The translations under genes were made by a program, and so were the position numbers. A DNA stretch of 64,000 bases from Hyperoodon ampullatus (lineage: Eukaryota > Chordata > Mammalia > Artiodactyla > Ziphiidae): NCBI GenBank assembly GCA_949752795.1, contig OX457058.1, forward strand, positions 153,894,353 to 153,958,352, read 5' to 3'. Positions 1 to 11,120 of the stretch are shown in pieces (positions within the stretch are counted from its first letter, which is position 1; each line of letters opens with the position of its first letter). The notes under the pieces were generated by a model that did no database searches, was not told the DNA's origin, and was given only the letters and a program-made list of their open reading frames with translations.

Positions 1-167
1 CACTGAGTTCCAGGAACTGATAGTTATGCAGAGCAATGGGGAAGGTGAGGCTGGAGAGAGAGGAGGGGAGTGGGGTGGAGGCGGGGCCAAATTCTACAGA
101 ACCTTCTAAGCCCAGATAGACCTGGATGAACTAGCTTACGTTTGGGATTTCCTCCTTTCTGTTTCTT

Positions 168-184
168 TCTCTCTCTCTCTCTCT
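168..184. repeat. (CT)n microsatellite
   Basis: About eight CT dinucleotides directly abut the tail side of the L1 3' end that follows. Confidence 0.8.
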
Positions 185-455
185 TTACAATGTTGTGTTA
201 GTTTCTGGTGTACAGCAAAGTGATTCAGGTATACATATATATCTATTCTTTTTCAGATTCTTTTCTATAATAGGTTATTACAGGGTATTGAATATAGTTC
301 CCTGTGCTAAACCTGTGCAAACCTCAGGTTTCTCGTCTGTAAAATGGGGATGGTATCAGTACCTATTTCGTTGTTTATCTATTTTATATATAATAGTATT
401 TATTTGTACATCCCAAGCTCCTAATTTATCCCTCCCCTGTTTCTCTTTTTAATTT
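185..455 (-). mobile_element. Cetartiodactyl-type L1 3' end (antisense)
   Basis: The stretch reads as the reverse complement of the L1 3' end common in whales and artiodactyls: 'gtgttagtttctggtgtaca', 'gcaaagtgattcagg' and, at the far end, 'cctaatttatccctcccc'. The same 3' end occurs in sense orientation at 21165-21380. It is interrupted at about 310-370 by sequence that does not belong to L1 (see the 319-370 entry). Identification is from recognised wording, not from a library search. Confidence 0.75.
319..370 (+). repeat. 52-bp segment nearly identical to 1854-1905, embedded in an L1 end
   Basis: Bases 319-370 match 1854-1905 at 49 of 52 positions. The differences are G/A, T/C and G/A. The 1854 copy sits inside a MIR element. 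The 319 copy replaces the stretch where the L1 3' end should run on, with L1 sequence resuming at about 372. MIR copies normally differ from one another far more than this. Confidence 0.85.
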
Positions 456-654
456 TACCATGCTTATGTGAATATTGAAATTATTTCCCAAGAGGTCACA
501 AAGAGAGTGACCTAAGAAACGGTTAGGGTCAGGTAATAGAAGGGAGGGGCACACGGAATCTTTATTCCTCCCCTTTGCTCTTACCTCCCATCCTCCAGCA
601 CGGAGGATGACTTCTGGCCCCCCTCCGCACAGAAAGGTGGTGCCGGCTGGACTT

Positions 655-674
655 GAGAGAGAGAGAGAGAGAGA
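655..674. repeat. (GA)10 microsatellite
   Basis: Ten uninterrupted GA dinucleotides; no other role seen. Confidence 0.9.
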
Positions 675-689
675 TCTGTGAGGTGCTCC

Positions 690-815
690 AGCCAGATTGC
701 CCTCTGTGAGCCTCAGTTTTCTCACCTGTACAAACTGAGGATCGGAATCCTCACTGGGACGTTGTGAGTACTCAGTGTCATTAGGCATCTTGTAATTGGG
801 GCTCAATAATTTCAG
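690..815 (+). mobile_element. MIR fragment
   Basis: Contains the MIR core phrase 'gcctcagttttctcacctgt', then degraded 3' half ending near 'ggctcaataat'. Ancient SINE relic. Confidence 0.7.
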
Positions 816-1009
816 TACCTCAAAACACTTTTGTCAGTGGTGGAACCTGGTTCATGCTTGTTCTCAGAAAATCCAAATGCTACCTGGGGAGGCTGAGGCA
901 CAGGGACGCCTGAGGACAGCCCCTCTCCCCTTCCTCTAGACCACCTCAGTAGCTGGGTTAGCATAGGGGCCTGTCTGAAGTCCCCAAGCTTCTTGTGGGG
1001 TGCAGGGGT

Positions 1010-1180
1010 GGCACAGGGACTCTGTGTGGCCTTGGGTAACTCACTTCAGCTCCCTGACTCTCAGTTTCTTGGTCTGTAAGATGGGGCACTGGTGGGTCCC
1101 AGAGGGTTGTCGTGAGGATGGAGGGAGCTGAGGCAGGTCACGCTCACAGCAGGTGCACAATGAAGGTGGCTGTTATTGCT
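1010..1180 (+). mobile_element. MIR fragment
   Basis: Reads 'actctgtgtggccttgggta', 'cagtttcttggtctgtaaga' and 'gttgtcgtgaggatgg', in MIR order on the + strand. Confidence 0.75.
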
Positions 1181-1834
1181 GCTAAAGTGGATAGGTTATG
1201 TGGGGGGGGGGTTCTGGGCACAGGCAGGCCTGGAGCTGTCCTTTCTAGCACGGTGCAGGGCTGGGAGTGGCCTTTCGGAGGCTGCTCTGTGCCAGGCAGT
1301 GTCCTTGTTGGGTGAGCTGGGTCCGGGAGGGGAATCTGGGCAAGCAACTTGCTGGGCATTACTTGTCCCTGCTCCCTGAGAAGGTGGCAGCTGGATGGGT
1401 GTTGGGATGAAAGGTTTGCACTAGTGCAGAGTCTGTTCTCTGAAAACCACAGACTCAAGCAGACTGCACTGACTGGGACAGGGGCCAAGGAGACATGATA
1501 AGATCCAAAACAGCACAGTGGTCCGCTGTCCTGCACTTGTATCTTTCTCTTGCCTGTCTCTCTGCCCACCCCCAACAATTCCAGTCCCTTTCCCCTCCCA
1601 TTGCCTTTCCTTTGGCCTCCAGGCTTGTTATAGCTGCACAGTGCACATTGGTGACATGAGTGCAGACATGTAAGGGCACTCAGGACAGATGCTGTGCCCC
1701 TATGTTAGAAAGGCAGCTGCAGCCTCTCCCGACCATGCTGTCAGCCCTCTCAGGAAGAGGCGCTGAAAAGGGACAATGGCCTCCCCAGAGCATTCGAAGA
1801 TCAGCTCATCCTGAAGAAGACTCATATAGTTACA

Positions 1835-1990
1835 TTGCACAGAACCACTCTGTAAACCTCAGGTTTCTCATCTGTAAAATGGGGATGGTATCAGTACCTA
1901 CTTCATGGAATTGCTATGAGGATTCGGTAGATTTTTTATTCAGAAGGCTTGTCTTGCATGCCGTCTGTGCAGCAGGGGTTGATCTCAGTG
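1835..1990 (+). mobile_element. MIR fragment (source-like copy of the 319-370 segment)
   Basis: Contains 'ctcatctgtaaaatggggat' followed by 'gctatgaggattcggtag', a normal MIR 3' half. Its 1854-1905 portion recurs almost unchanged at 319-370. Confidence 0.75.
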
Positions 1991-2190
1991 CAATAGAGAT
2001 GATGTGATGAACAGCACACCTTTTGCCTTCGTGGTGCTCACAGCCTACTAGGAGCATGGGGTCAGGTTCATGGAAGCCATTATTATCACCCAGTTAAGGG
2101 GTGACATGGAAAATTAATCACAGTTTCCCTCTGCAGCAATGAACTGTGCTTATAAAAATCACCAGCTCACGTCAAATCGTGCTTTACAAT

Positions 2191-2398
2191 TTTTTTTTTT
2201 TTTTTGCGGTACGCGGGCCTCTCACTGTTGTGGCCTCTCCCGTTGCGGAGCACAGGCTCTGGATGCGCAGGCTCAGCGGCCATGGCTCACGGGCCCAGCC
2301 ACTCCACGGCATGTGGGATCTTCCCGGACCGGGGCACGAACCCGTGTCCCCTGCATCAGCAGGCAGACTCTCAACCACTGCACCACCAAGGAAGCCCC
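2191..2398 (-). mobile_element. Young CHR-type tRNA-derived SINE
   Basis: Full-length antisense copy: T run, then 'gcggtacgcgggcctctcac', ending in the reverse complement of the tRNA-like head ('accaaggaagcccc'). It is flanked by the target-site duplication 'gtgctttacaattttt' (about 2179-2194 and 2400-2415). The long duplication and low divergence point to a recent insertion by the LINE machinery. Confidence 0.95.
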
Positions 2399-2434
2399 TG
2401 TGCTTTACAATTTTTAAAGCAATCTTATATACCT

Positions 2435-2560
2435 GATCTTGCTCAATCCTTCATTTAGCAGATATCACACTATTTTGCAGATGAGGAAACTGCAACTCAG
2501 TGAGAGGAAAGTGATTTTCTCAAGGTCAGCCAAGCTGGGTGGCCTGGGCCTCTGCCGTTG
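2435..2560 (-). mobile_element. MIR fragment
   Basis: Reverse-complement MIR phrases 'ttgcagatgaggaaactgca' and 'ttttctcaaggtcagcc'. Confidence 0.7.
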
Positions 2561-2919
2561 GATGTGGGATGCAGGCCCTGGTCCCTGCGGGCTCAGAGCT
2601 GCCAAGAGGTTTTTCCCATGAGTTGGGGCCCAGGCTGGAGGGCATAGGGCCGGTGGGCCACACTGACGTTTTGGTCAGCAGTGGGATAAAATTTCTCTGC
2701 TTGGGATAAAATGTTAGCTCAGTGAGTTTTGATGTCCCAGTTCAGTGGTGGCTTCAAAACTGTGGGTGACCATTCTTCAAAGCTGTGGCTGCCTGGCCGA
2801 CCTCTGGCACTGGGGTCTCTGTATTTAAGAGAGTAGGAAACACCCTGACACGTGTCTCGGAGCACCTCCTACTTTGAGAACCACTGCCCTGTGGGAACCT
2901 CGGGGCTGGAGAGTAGTGA

Positions 2920-3234
<315 letters not shown>

Positions 3235-3814
3235 TGAGCGGCGCACGAGAACAGGTCTCTCCCTGTAGCCCGGGTGAAGGCCCTGCCCCCCGGGCTGCCT
3301 GTCTCACACACCCTGCAGGCAGGTGTGCAGCCTCCAGTCCCCGTGTGCAGCTAAAGCTCTCCGCGCTCTTGGGAGGCTGCTGGGGAACAGGAGTTGGAAG
3401 TTCTCCATTAAAGATCCTTTGGGGAATCATGATCCCACTTGGGCCTTAGAAAAGCTGGCTTGGCACTCTGCGGAAGGCCCTTGTCGGGGTCAAGAATGCT
3501 CTCCACCCTGGGAAGGAAGGCTTGGGATGCTTTATTACGTCTCAGTGGCCCATGGAGTGTGGGCATGCAGAGAGCAGAGACATTGAGGCCCAGAATGACA
3601 CGTCACGTACCCTTCACCTGCCAAGGTCAACCTCTGTTTTCCAGCAGGTGCACAGGACATGGCTGTCACCTGGCCAGTGTTTTCCTCCTCCTGTCCCCTG
3701 CCCCCAGCCCCATCCTCTCTCTTCCCTTTCCTTTTTCTGCCTTTTGCCTCTCTTTCTCCTCTAGAGCCCTGCCATCCAACACGGCAGCGTGAGCCACGTC
3801 TTCTAAGTGTAAAA

Positions 3815-4045
3815 TACACACCAGATTTTGAAGACTTACTAGGATGATAAAAAGGAGCGTAAAATATCGTGGTAATAATTTTTTAAATGATTACATATTG
3901 AGATGATGATATTCTGGACATATTGGATTAAACAAAACATATTATGATATTGATATCACAGCTTCTTTTTACCTTCTTTAGTGTGGCTACTAGAGAATTG
4001 TAAGTGACCTGTGGCTCTCATTATTAGGACAGCACGGCTCTGGTC
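3815..4045. mobile_element. Ancient MER-type DNA-transposon relic, family not assigned
   Basis: AT-rich block reading 'accagattttgaagacttac', 'attacatattgagatgatga' and 'gtggctactagagaattgta'. This wording recurs in a non-autonomous DNA transposon family across mammals. I cannot fix the subfamily by eye. Confidence 0.5.
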
Positions 4046-4117
4046 TCCCGCACCACCTTCCCTGTTGATCTGCTCAGGCTGATGAGTCTCGTTTAGTGCC
4101 ATTTTTGGAGATGGGTA

Positions 4118-4123
<6 letters not shown>

Positions 4124-4173
<50 letters not shown>
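4124..4173. repeat. (GT)25 microsatellite
   Basis: About 50 bp of uninterrupted alternating TG. Likely polymorphic and able to adopt left-handed DNA. Confidence 0.97.
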
Positions 4174-4175
<2 letters not shown>

Positions 4176-4315
4176 CTCCCCTTCCCCTGCTTTCAAGGGG
4201 AGCCAGTGGAAATTTCTATAGATCAGTTTTTATGATCTGGGCCCTGGGATCCTTCCAGAAATGAGAAGAGTCAGGAAAAGAGGTGTGTGCTGATGATCAG
4301 ATTATCGGATCCAGA

Positions 4316-4360
4316 GGGGCTGGGAGAGAAGAGGGAGGGGCTGGGAGAGAAGAGGAAGGG
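4316..4360. repeat. Two tandem copies of a 21-bp purine-rich unit
   Basis: The unit 'ggggctgggagagaagaggg' is followed at once by a second copy differing near its end. No other role seen. Confidence 0.8.
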
Positions 4361-4640
4361 GCAGGACTGGAATGCAGGCCCTCACTGGGAGGGGCTTCTG
4401 TAGCCCAGCCCAGCCTTGAAGAGCCCGAGGCCCTCCTCCCATCCTGGCTTCCAGGCGCCCTCTGGGAACAGGGCCGGAATCTAAGGTGCTTTGTTAGTAG
4501 GACGACTTGGACGTTGTTGTAATGTGGAAATCGGGGACTCCCTCCGTTTTCCATTCCGGGCGCCCCCTTCACCTCAGCTGAGCCCGGTTCCTCCACCACC
4601 CCTTTGTCAACATGGCACATCTGTGTTTCTATTTTTTCAG

Positions 4641-4853
4641 TTTTTTTTTTTTTTTTTTTTTGCGGTACGCGGGCCTCTCACTGTTGTGGCCTCTCCCGTT
4701 GCGGAGCACAGGCTCCGGATGCGCAGGCTCAGTGGCTATGGCTCACGGGCCCAGCCGCTCCGCGGCATGTGGGATCTTCCCAGACCGGGGCACGAACCCG
4801 TGTCCCCTGCATCGGCAGGCGGACTCTCAACCACTGCGCCACCAGGGAAGCCC
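4641..4853 (-). mobile_element. Young CHR-type SINE
   Basis: Antisense full-length copy: 21-base T run, 'gcggtacgcgggcctctcac' to 'caccagggaagcccc'. I could not find a convincing target-site duplication. Confidence 0.95.
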
Positions 4854-7081
4854 CTAAACTGCATTTCTTACTAGTTGTTTCATGCAACCCTTTTGAGGTG
4901 GAGGAGGCCCCTCAGCTCTTATTCACATGCTAGCTGCTCCACGGGGGGACCAACTGAAGAAACAGCTCTCTTCCTAGATTAGAAACAGGCTGCACTGGAC
5001 CTGCTGAAAGACCGTGTCTGTTCATTTTGATTCTCCCCAGTTTTGGTCTACCCCTGTGCAGGGTGTGACCCCAGCTAGTGGCTGCAGCAGGTCCTCTGTC
5101 TTCTGTACCAGGTTCTTTCTGCTCCTCCAGAGCATCCTGGGGTTCACGGATGAGGAAGCTGAGGCACAGAGGCCCTCAGAAGCGTGCCTCAGCGCTGGTC
5201 TCCTGACTTCCCCCTCTGCATGCTGCTGAGAAGCAACCGAAGGCTTTGTCAGCCTTGGAGAGACTCTGCTCTTAAGTTTGTAAGGATGTTCTGGGAAGCC
5301 AGGTGTGAGGGCCCTCACTCAGGCAGGGGCCGGCTGTCCAACAACCTTTCCTGGTTGGAGCTTGTAGCCTTTCTTGGCTCACTTCACAGCGTCTGAGGAG
5401 CTTGGCACAGAAGAAGCTGATTGCTATCAATATACTCCTGAATTTGAAGGGAGACAAAATTGAGTCCTGCAGGGACTCACGCTGGTTTGAGGGGAGCTGG
5501 TCCTAGAGCCTGGAGCCTGGAGCTTCTCCCTGCTCTGCTGTGTCTGCTCCCCATGGCCCAGGTCAGGGGTGGGGAGGCTTCCAATCCCAGGCCACCTCGC
5601 CCTCCCCCCAGGATTATGAGCAGGGAGGGAGAGATAAGGAAAAAGTGGGGACCGCCACTTGAAATCCCTGGACCACCTTGCAACCTTTGAGCAGAGTCTC
5701 TTGAGGGGCTACCCAGTGCTGGGAAGAGAGCAGGGGTACTTCCCAGTGGCGCCCCAGAAAGGCGGAATGATGAGGGGATCCCTGAGGCAGGGAAGCAGGT
5801 GGCCAGGGGCGCAATCCATCGGCAACAGCAGGCCAGGCACCCCGCCAGCTACTTAAAAGGAGTGAGATGGATGCTGTGTGTCCCAGGATGATGGTGTGGG
5901 CTGCTGGGGGAACGAGAGCCTCAGGTGGGGAGCACACGCATGGTGGGCATCTGAGGCTGTTGGCAGGAATCGGGCAGGTGTGCTGAGGTGAACTTCCCCG
6001 GGGGCTCAGCCCGAGGTCCCTCAGGAGCTCTGCCCCAGGATAAGGGCGGTCACCAGAACGCTCCCCTCCCCGGCTCTGCCCTGCCCCCGCTGCCGACGGG
6101 GGAAGATGACACAAAGGCTCCGAGCGCCTTCGTTTAAGCTCTTCCCCGAAGTACAGAGCCTTGGCAAGATCCTGGGATCTGAAGCTCCACGGGGACCGGC
6201 CCCTTAAGAGGAGCGTGGCTCCTTGAGAAGCCTGTGTCCCTGCCAGGCAGCTGCTCTGGCTCCTGCTTTTGTTTAGGTGCCCGTCCCCCCTCCCCCCATC
6301 ATGTGCAGGCGCCCAGCCTCCCTCTGTCTCCCTCAGACTCTGACCTGACTCTGAAATGCAGACCCCAGCCTTCCCCAGGTGCACCCCCATCTTCAAGGCT
6401 CCTCAACATCCGGGAGCCAGGGGCTGGGGTCCTGGGTCTTCTGGGGGAGGGGGATGGAGAAGGGGGGTATGGAAGGCCAGCCTCCCCGCCACCCCATCTC
6501 ACCTACACATCAGAACGCTGTTTCCCTCTTCTGTCCGGCAGCGCTGGATGCCTTATTCGGTCTTTCCTTTCTTAAGTAAAATAACCCGAGAGAGTGCCAC
6601 GTGATTTGGGGGGACCCAGCAACTGCCAGGGAAAAGGTCAGAAGTGGGGCTTTCTTTGGCTCAGCCTCTGCCTCGAGGCTGCTGTCAGTTCTGGAAGCAT
6701 CGGCTGTGGAACACAGGTGATGTCCAAGGGTCTGTCTTGCTTCAAGCAAATCCCGTGTATGAAACTCTGTATTTTCAGAGAAAAGAGTGATGATTCTCTT
6801 TATAAGAAACTGAATACAAAATCTGCTCTGGGCTGGGAGTCAGTGCCTGTGTCCCCTCCTGGCTCTTAGGTATCCTTGCTGTGCCTATTATTTCTCACTT
6901 ACGAGCCTGGGCCTCCATTTCTTCACCTGTGGAGCAGGGGTGTTGAAACCTGCTCTCTTATCACTAGGTCAAGGTGAGGACCAGGTGGGTCAACTCCTTG
7001 GTAAGATCTGCTGTGGGACCGCTTTAAAATGTCAGCTTCCTGGGCGTGTTAAAGTAGTATTGGATTCAAAGATACTCTTGT

Positions 7082-7296
7082 GGGCTTCCCTGGTGGTGCA
7101 GTGGTTGAGAGTCCGCCTGCCGATGCAGGGGACACGGGTTCGTGCCCCGGTCCGGGAAGATCCCACGTGCCGCGGAGCTGCTGGGCCAGTGAGCCATGGC
7201 CGCTGAGCCTGTGCGTCTGGAGCCTGTGCTCCGCAACGGGAGAGGCCACAACAGTGAGAGGCCAGCATACCGCAAAAAAAAAAAAAAAAAAAAAAA
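7082..7296 (+). mobile_element. Young CHR-type SINE
   Basis: Sense full-length copy from 'gggcttccctggtggtgcag' through 'aggccacaacagtgagaggc' to a ~24-base A tail. Target-site duplication 'aaagatactcttg' upstream and 'aaagatactctcg' downstream. The tRNA-like head keeps an A-box-like 'tggtgcagtgg' and a B-box-like 'ggttcgtgccc', the internal RNA polymerase III signals. Confidence 0.95.
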
Positions 7297-8299
7297 GATA
7301 CTCTCGTTTGCGCCCATTGTGTTAGGTGGGGCATACTAGTGTCCAGCTGCCTTGATTTTCCTCCTGGATTGGCTGGTGGGAGTCTTAGAGGTGCATTGCC
7401 TTAGGCTGACCCCGTCTGGGCTCTAAAAGGAGGATGAGAAAGGTCCCTTGGGAGGACCATGGAGAAGCTCTCCCCAGATAGGTGAGGGTGTGGCCTGACA
7501 GCCTCTAAGCCAGGAGAACCTGGAGAACCATTTGCTGCATGTCACAGGGGGCACCCATCCATCCGGGAATTCTGCACATCTTCCCGCACAGACTGTCCCT
7601 GCAAACTTCTTCTGCTCACCTCACTTTACCTCCCTCAGGCCACCAGCCTCCCGGGCCCGCTTCATTTCCTCCTCCCCTCAGCCCCTGGTCTGCCTTTCCC
7701 CAAGTGTTTTCTAAAAGATATTTGATTTCAGAGAAAGCTGGGCTGACATCCATGCAATACGCTCTCAATCTCTTTGTGCTTGTTGGGAAGGCGGAGGGCT
7801 CCTCCGGGGATTCTGGGTAATTGGGTTAGTGGCCAGCTCATGTCAGGAAATTAAAAGGAGGCCCTGATCAGGTTCCCGCTGCATGGGATTTAATGGCTTT
7901 GTATTTATAGAGTATCCCGCCTCTAGCCCATGCCAGAAATACCACTTTTCTGGCCCTGTGAATGAAGAAAGAGGATGAGAGATGACTTGCCTTGAAAAAT
8001 TCTTTTTCTTTTCCAAAATACATTAGTGTTCTGAAACAAAACAACTCTTGAGCACTTCAAAGAATAGTTTTGAACTAGAGCCCAAGAACTCTGATGGCTG
8101 TTTGTATCCCCTGAACCACCTTCCACCTTACACACACACACACACATCGGACACCTCACAAGATCTTCCCGTATGGCCTCACGCCTTGGGCCACTCAGGC
8201 ACGATGACTTGATGACCTCTGGTTGGGGAAGTGTTAATTGAATGAAGTCACAGGAGATGGTCTTGTCTGTGCTGAGCCCTTATTACTGTTCATTCAGGG

Positions 8300-8465
8300 C
8301 TCTGGCTCGTCAGACATTGGATAACAGGTTCAGTGGTCATACAGACCCTGTAAAACCCCAGCGGCACCATTTATCAGCTCCTTGGGTGATTTACTAACTT
8401 CTTTAAGCATCCCTTTCCTCCTCTGTAAAATAGGAATGATAGTATTTAGTTGCTATTTCATCTTG
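8300..8465 (+). mobile_element. MIR fragment
   Basis: Reads 'ctccttgggtgatttactaa' and 'tttcctcctctgtaaaatag' in MIR order. Confidence 0.65.
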
Positions 8466-8679
8466 CTCCTGATTCACCAGGGAAAACCGCTAGAGTTGTA
8501 CCACAGAGTAAAATGTTAGTCACTGATTTAAGATACTCTGCATCATGTTACATCACTGGTTTCGTCTGTGTTTCAGAAGGCAGTTTTGAATCTCCTGTAG
8601 CCTCTTTCCCTGCTCCTTGGCTGATGACCTTGCTTCATATTTGCTTGAGAAAATAGAAGCAGTCAAGTGGGGAATTTCT

Positions 8680-8884
8680 TTTTTTTTTTTTTGCGGTACG
8701 TGGGCCTCTCACTGTTGTGGCCTCTCCCGTTGCGGAGCACAGGCTCCGGACGCGCAGGCTCAGCGGCCATGGCTCACGGGCCCAGCTGCTCTGCGGCATG
8801 TGGGATCTTCCCGGACCGGGGCACGAACCCGCGTCCCCTGCATCGGCAGGCGGACTCTCAACCACTGCGCCACCAGGGAAGCCC
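8680..8884 (-). mobile_element. Young CHR-type SINE
   Basis: Antisense full-length copy with a 16-bp target-site duplication 'caagtggggaatttct' on both sides (about 8664-8679 and 8884-8899). Confidence 0.96.
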
Positions 8885-8991
8885 AAGTGGGGAATTTCTA
8901 AACCTCCTGCTGTTGAATCCACAAACCTACCTACTTGTTTTCTGTCTTCACTCTTCTTAGAGGTATTTCTGTTCCTATCAAAAGCCAGTCT

Positions 8992-9045
8992 GGGGAGAGG
9001 CCACAACAGTGAGAGGCCCGCGTACAGCAAAAAAAAAAAAAAAAA
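8992..9045 (+). mobile_element. Severely 5'-truncated CHR-type SINE
   Basis: Only the last ~37 bases of the young SINE remain ('ggggagaggccacaacagtg' to 'cgcgtacagc') followed by a 17-base A run. It is bordered by 'aaaagccagtct' before and 'aaaagccggtct' after the A tail, a 12-bp target-site duplication with one change. It therefore appears to be an insertion in its own right, not a remnant of a deleted copy. Confidence 0.88.
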
Positions 9046-9370
9046 GCCGGTCTCCCCATCTCTGCGCTGAATCACCTTCCTCGTTCTTTATTAGGGACTT
9101 CACTCCTATAGTATCATGTCTGCTTCCAACCCCATCAAACCCTTCCTCACTGCTGGATCATTTTCATCTGCACCCAAACAGAATTTAATTTTAAAAACCC
9201 ACAAATGTATTTTGATCCAAACTTTATCTCTGTTCAGCTGCTGCTACCTTACCCTTCTCCCTTTCTCAACAAAACTTTCCTGAAGGGTTGGCAGCACTTA
9301 CTATATATCTATCCACTTTAAAAATAAAAATGAAAACAAACAAAACACTTCCTTTAAAAGTAAGCATCAA

Positions 9371-9523
9371 GGGACTTCCCTGGTGGTCCAGTCGGTGGGA
9401 CTCCGTGCTACCAACGCGGGGGGCCCAGGTTCAATCCCTGGTCAGAGAACTAGATCCCACATGCGTGCCACAACAAAGACCCAGCGCAGCCAAAATAAAT
9501 AAATAAATAATATATATATATAT
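9371..9523 (+). mobile_element. Older CHR-type SINE, short form
   Basis: tRNA-derived head 'gggacttccctggtggtcca' and 'ggttcaatccctggtcagag', ending in (AAAT)n and (TA)n. Target-site duplication 'aaagtaagcatcaa' at about 9357-9370 and 9527-9540. Confidence 0.93.
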
Positions 9524-9559
9524 TTTAAAGTAAGCATCAAGTAGATCCAGAAAAATATT

Positions 9560-9965
9560 TATAGTATGTTATATTAGTTAAGGTAAGGCTAAACTTCTGT
9601 ACAGAGAGACTCCCTTCCTCCCTCAAAGCAAAAAACTCAAACCGAAGCAAGATAGAACTTTAATTCTCTCTCATCTCTCATGTAGCAGTCCAATATGTCT
9701 AAGGTGATCCAGGACTGGTTGATGGCTTTGCCATCCTTAGCAAGTGGTTTCCACTTGTGGACCCATCTCCAAGGCAGCCAAAAGGAAGAAAAGCCTATAT
9801 CCAATCCCTCGAAGGACAGGACCCAGAGTGGTACAAGTTCCTTCCAGTCACAGCCCATTGGTGGAATCTAGTCACTCGGCCACACATCTTTGCAAGGATG
9901 TCTGGGAATTGTAGTCTTTAGCTGGGATGCCATGTGTCCAGCTAAAACTATGTTGGGATGGGAAA
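9560..9965. mobile_element. Ancient interspersed repeat, family not assigned
   Basis: Phrases such as 'agaactttaattctctctca', 'ggaatctagtcactcggcca' and 'tgtctgggaattgtagtctt' resemble a widely dispersed old mammalian repeat. I cannot assign it by eye. Confidence 0.4.
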
Positions 9966-10039
9966 AGAATAACATATTTTAAAGGACAGGCATTGTCATT
10001 TGCCAAAAAGATATGTGAAGTAGGAAGAATATTGATACC

Positions 10040-10700
10040 TTCCACCCAGTTTAAGAAAAAGAAATTTTACCCTTACTTTTGAGAGTCCCTCTGTACCTGA
10101 GCCCGCATTCATTACTTTCAGGGGCAACTATTATCCTGATTTCACATTATTTTTTCTTGCCTTTCTTTATGGTTTTATCATATATTTGTATCTCAAATCA
10201 TATCATGTTTCTCAGTTTTAAATGAAATTATGCTATACGTATTCTTCTGCATCTTAATTATTTTAATCAGTATTTCTGAGATGAATGCTTCTTGTTGCAT
10301 GGTGCTATAATTCATCTATTTTCATTTCTGTATTATAGGAGTCAGCCGGATACATATTTTAGGCTTTGTGGGCCAAAAGGTCTCTGTCTTAACTGTTTAA
10401 ATCTGCTGTTGTAATGTGAAAGTGGCCACAGACAACAGACAGTATGTAAAGGAGTAAACAGAGTTGTATTCTGTGAGGTACTTGTCTGAGCCTTTTCCCA
10501 AATTTTCTACTTTATTTAGAAATCTTTATATATTCTGGTCATTTTTATGAGTCACTTTTTCAGTAGCTGGTGGTGTAAAGATCTCATTTGTAGCTTTCTT
10601 CTCTTTATGGCATCCTTTGATGAATTTTAGTAATTTTAATAAATTGAATGTATCAGTCTTTTCCTTTATGGTTTGCACTTCTGTGTCATTAAAATACCTT
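10040..10700 (-). mobile_element. Ancient L1 fragments split by a DNA-transposon relic
   Basis: The AT-rich sequence before and after 10340-10476 has the style of antisense old L1 ('gttgcatggtgctataattc'). The middle ('ttttaggctttgtgggccaa', 'ggtctctgtcttaactgttt') is a common hAT-type relic. Boundaries are approximate. Confidence 0.5.
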
Positions 10701-10735
10701 TTATTTATTTACTTACTTACTTACTTACTTACTTA
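10701..10735. repeat. (TTTA)n/(TTAC)n microsatellite
   Basis: Tetranucleotide run, two TTTA units then about six TTAC units. Confidence 0.9.
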
Positions 10736-11014
10736 ACCTACCACTGTAAAGATGCTTTCCTAATCTGCCTTACCCATGTTGGTCTTGGATCCTGCTGGAC
10801 TTGACTTTTGAGTACAATGAGCTGGCTCCAGGATGGCAAATTGCTTTTAGCTGACTGTCAACTGAGGGTGGGGAGCAGCTGCCTTGGATGCATGATTGAA
10901 AGTCTTCTTAGGCAGCGCCTGGGATCAGTAGGCAAGAGTGCTGTGACTGATTAGCAATGTCTGCCACAGACTAGGAAATGGAGGGTGGTGGCACAGCTGA
11001 CAGCTTTTTGCCAT

Positions 11015-11120
11015 GACTGATCTAGTGCAACTGAGTTTAAGTGATTTGCCCAAGGCCATGCAGCTAGTAACTAACAGAGCTGGGTGGAATCTAGTCTCCT
11101 TGGTTATACAAGAATTCCTT
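11015..11120 (-). mobile_element. MIR fragment
   Basis: 'gatttgcccaaggccatgca' and 'gctagtaactaacagagctg' are reverse-complement MIR phrases. Confidence 0.7.

Noticed and set aside
4604..4933. Repeated 60-120 codon frames with shared wording (for example CGLSRCGAQAPDAQAQ and RYAGLSLLWPLPLRS) at many loci
   Set aside because: They are translations of the young CHR SINE body in its several frames. The sharing reflects repeat identity, not a protein family.
5614..6396. 260-codon minus-strand frame, the longest in the window
   Set aside because: It is low-complexity, proline/serine/glycine-rich GC-driven translation without domain, splice context or similarity I recognise.
9371..9460. Possible tRNA gene in the tRNA-like heads of CHR SINEs
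   Set aside because: A-box and B-box-like motifs are present, but the cloverleaf is degenerate and the unit is a dispersed SINE with A-rich tail and target-site duplications.
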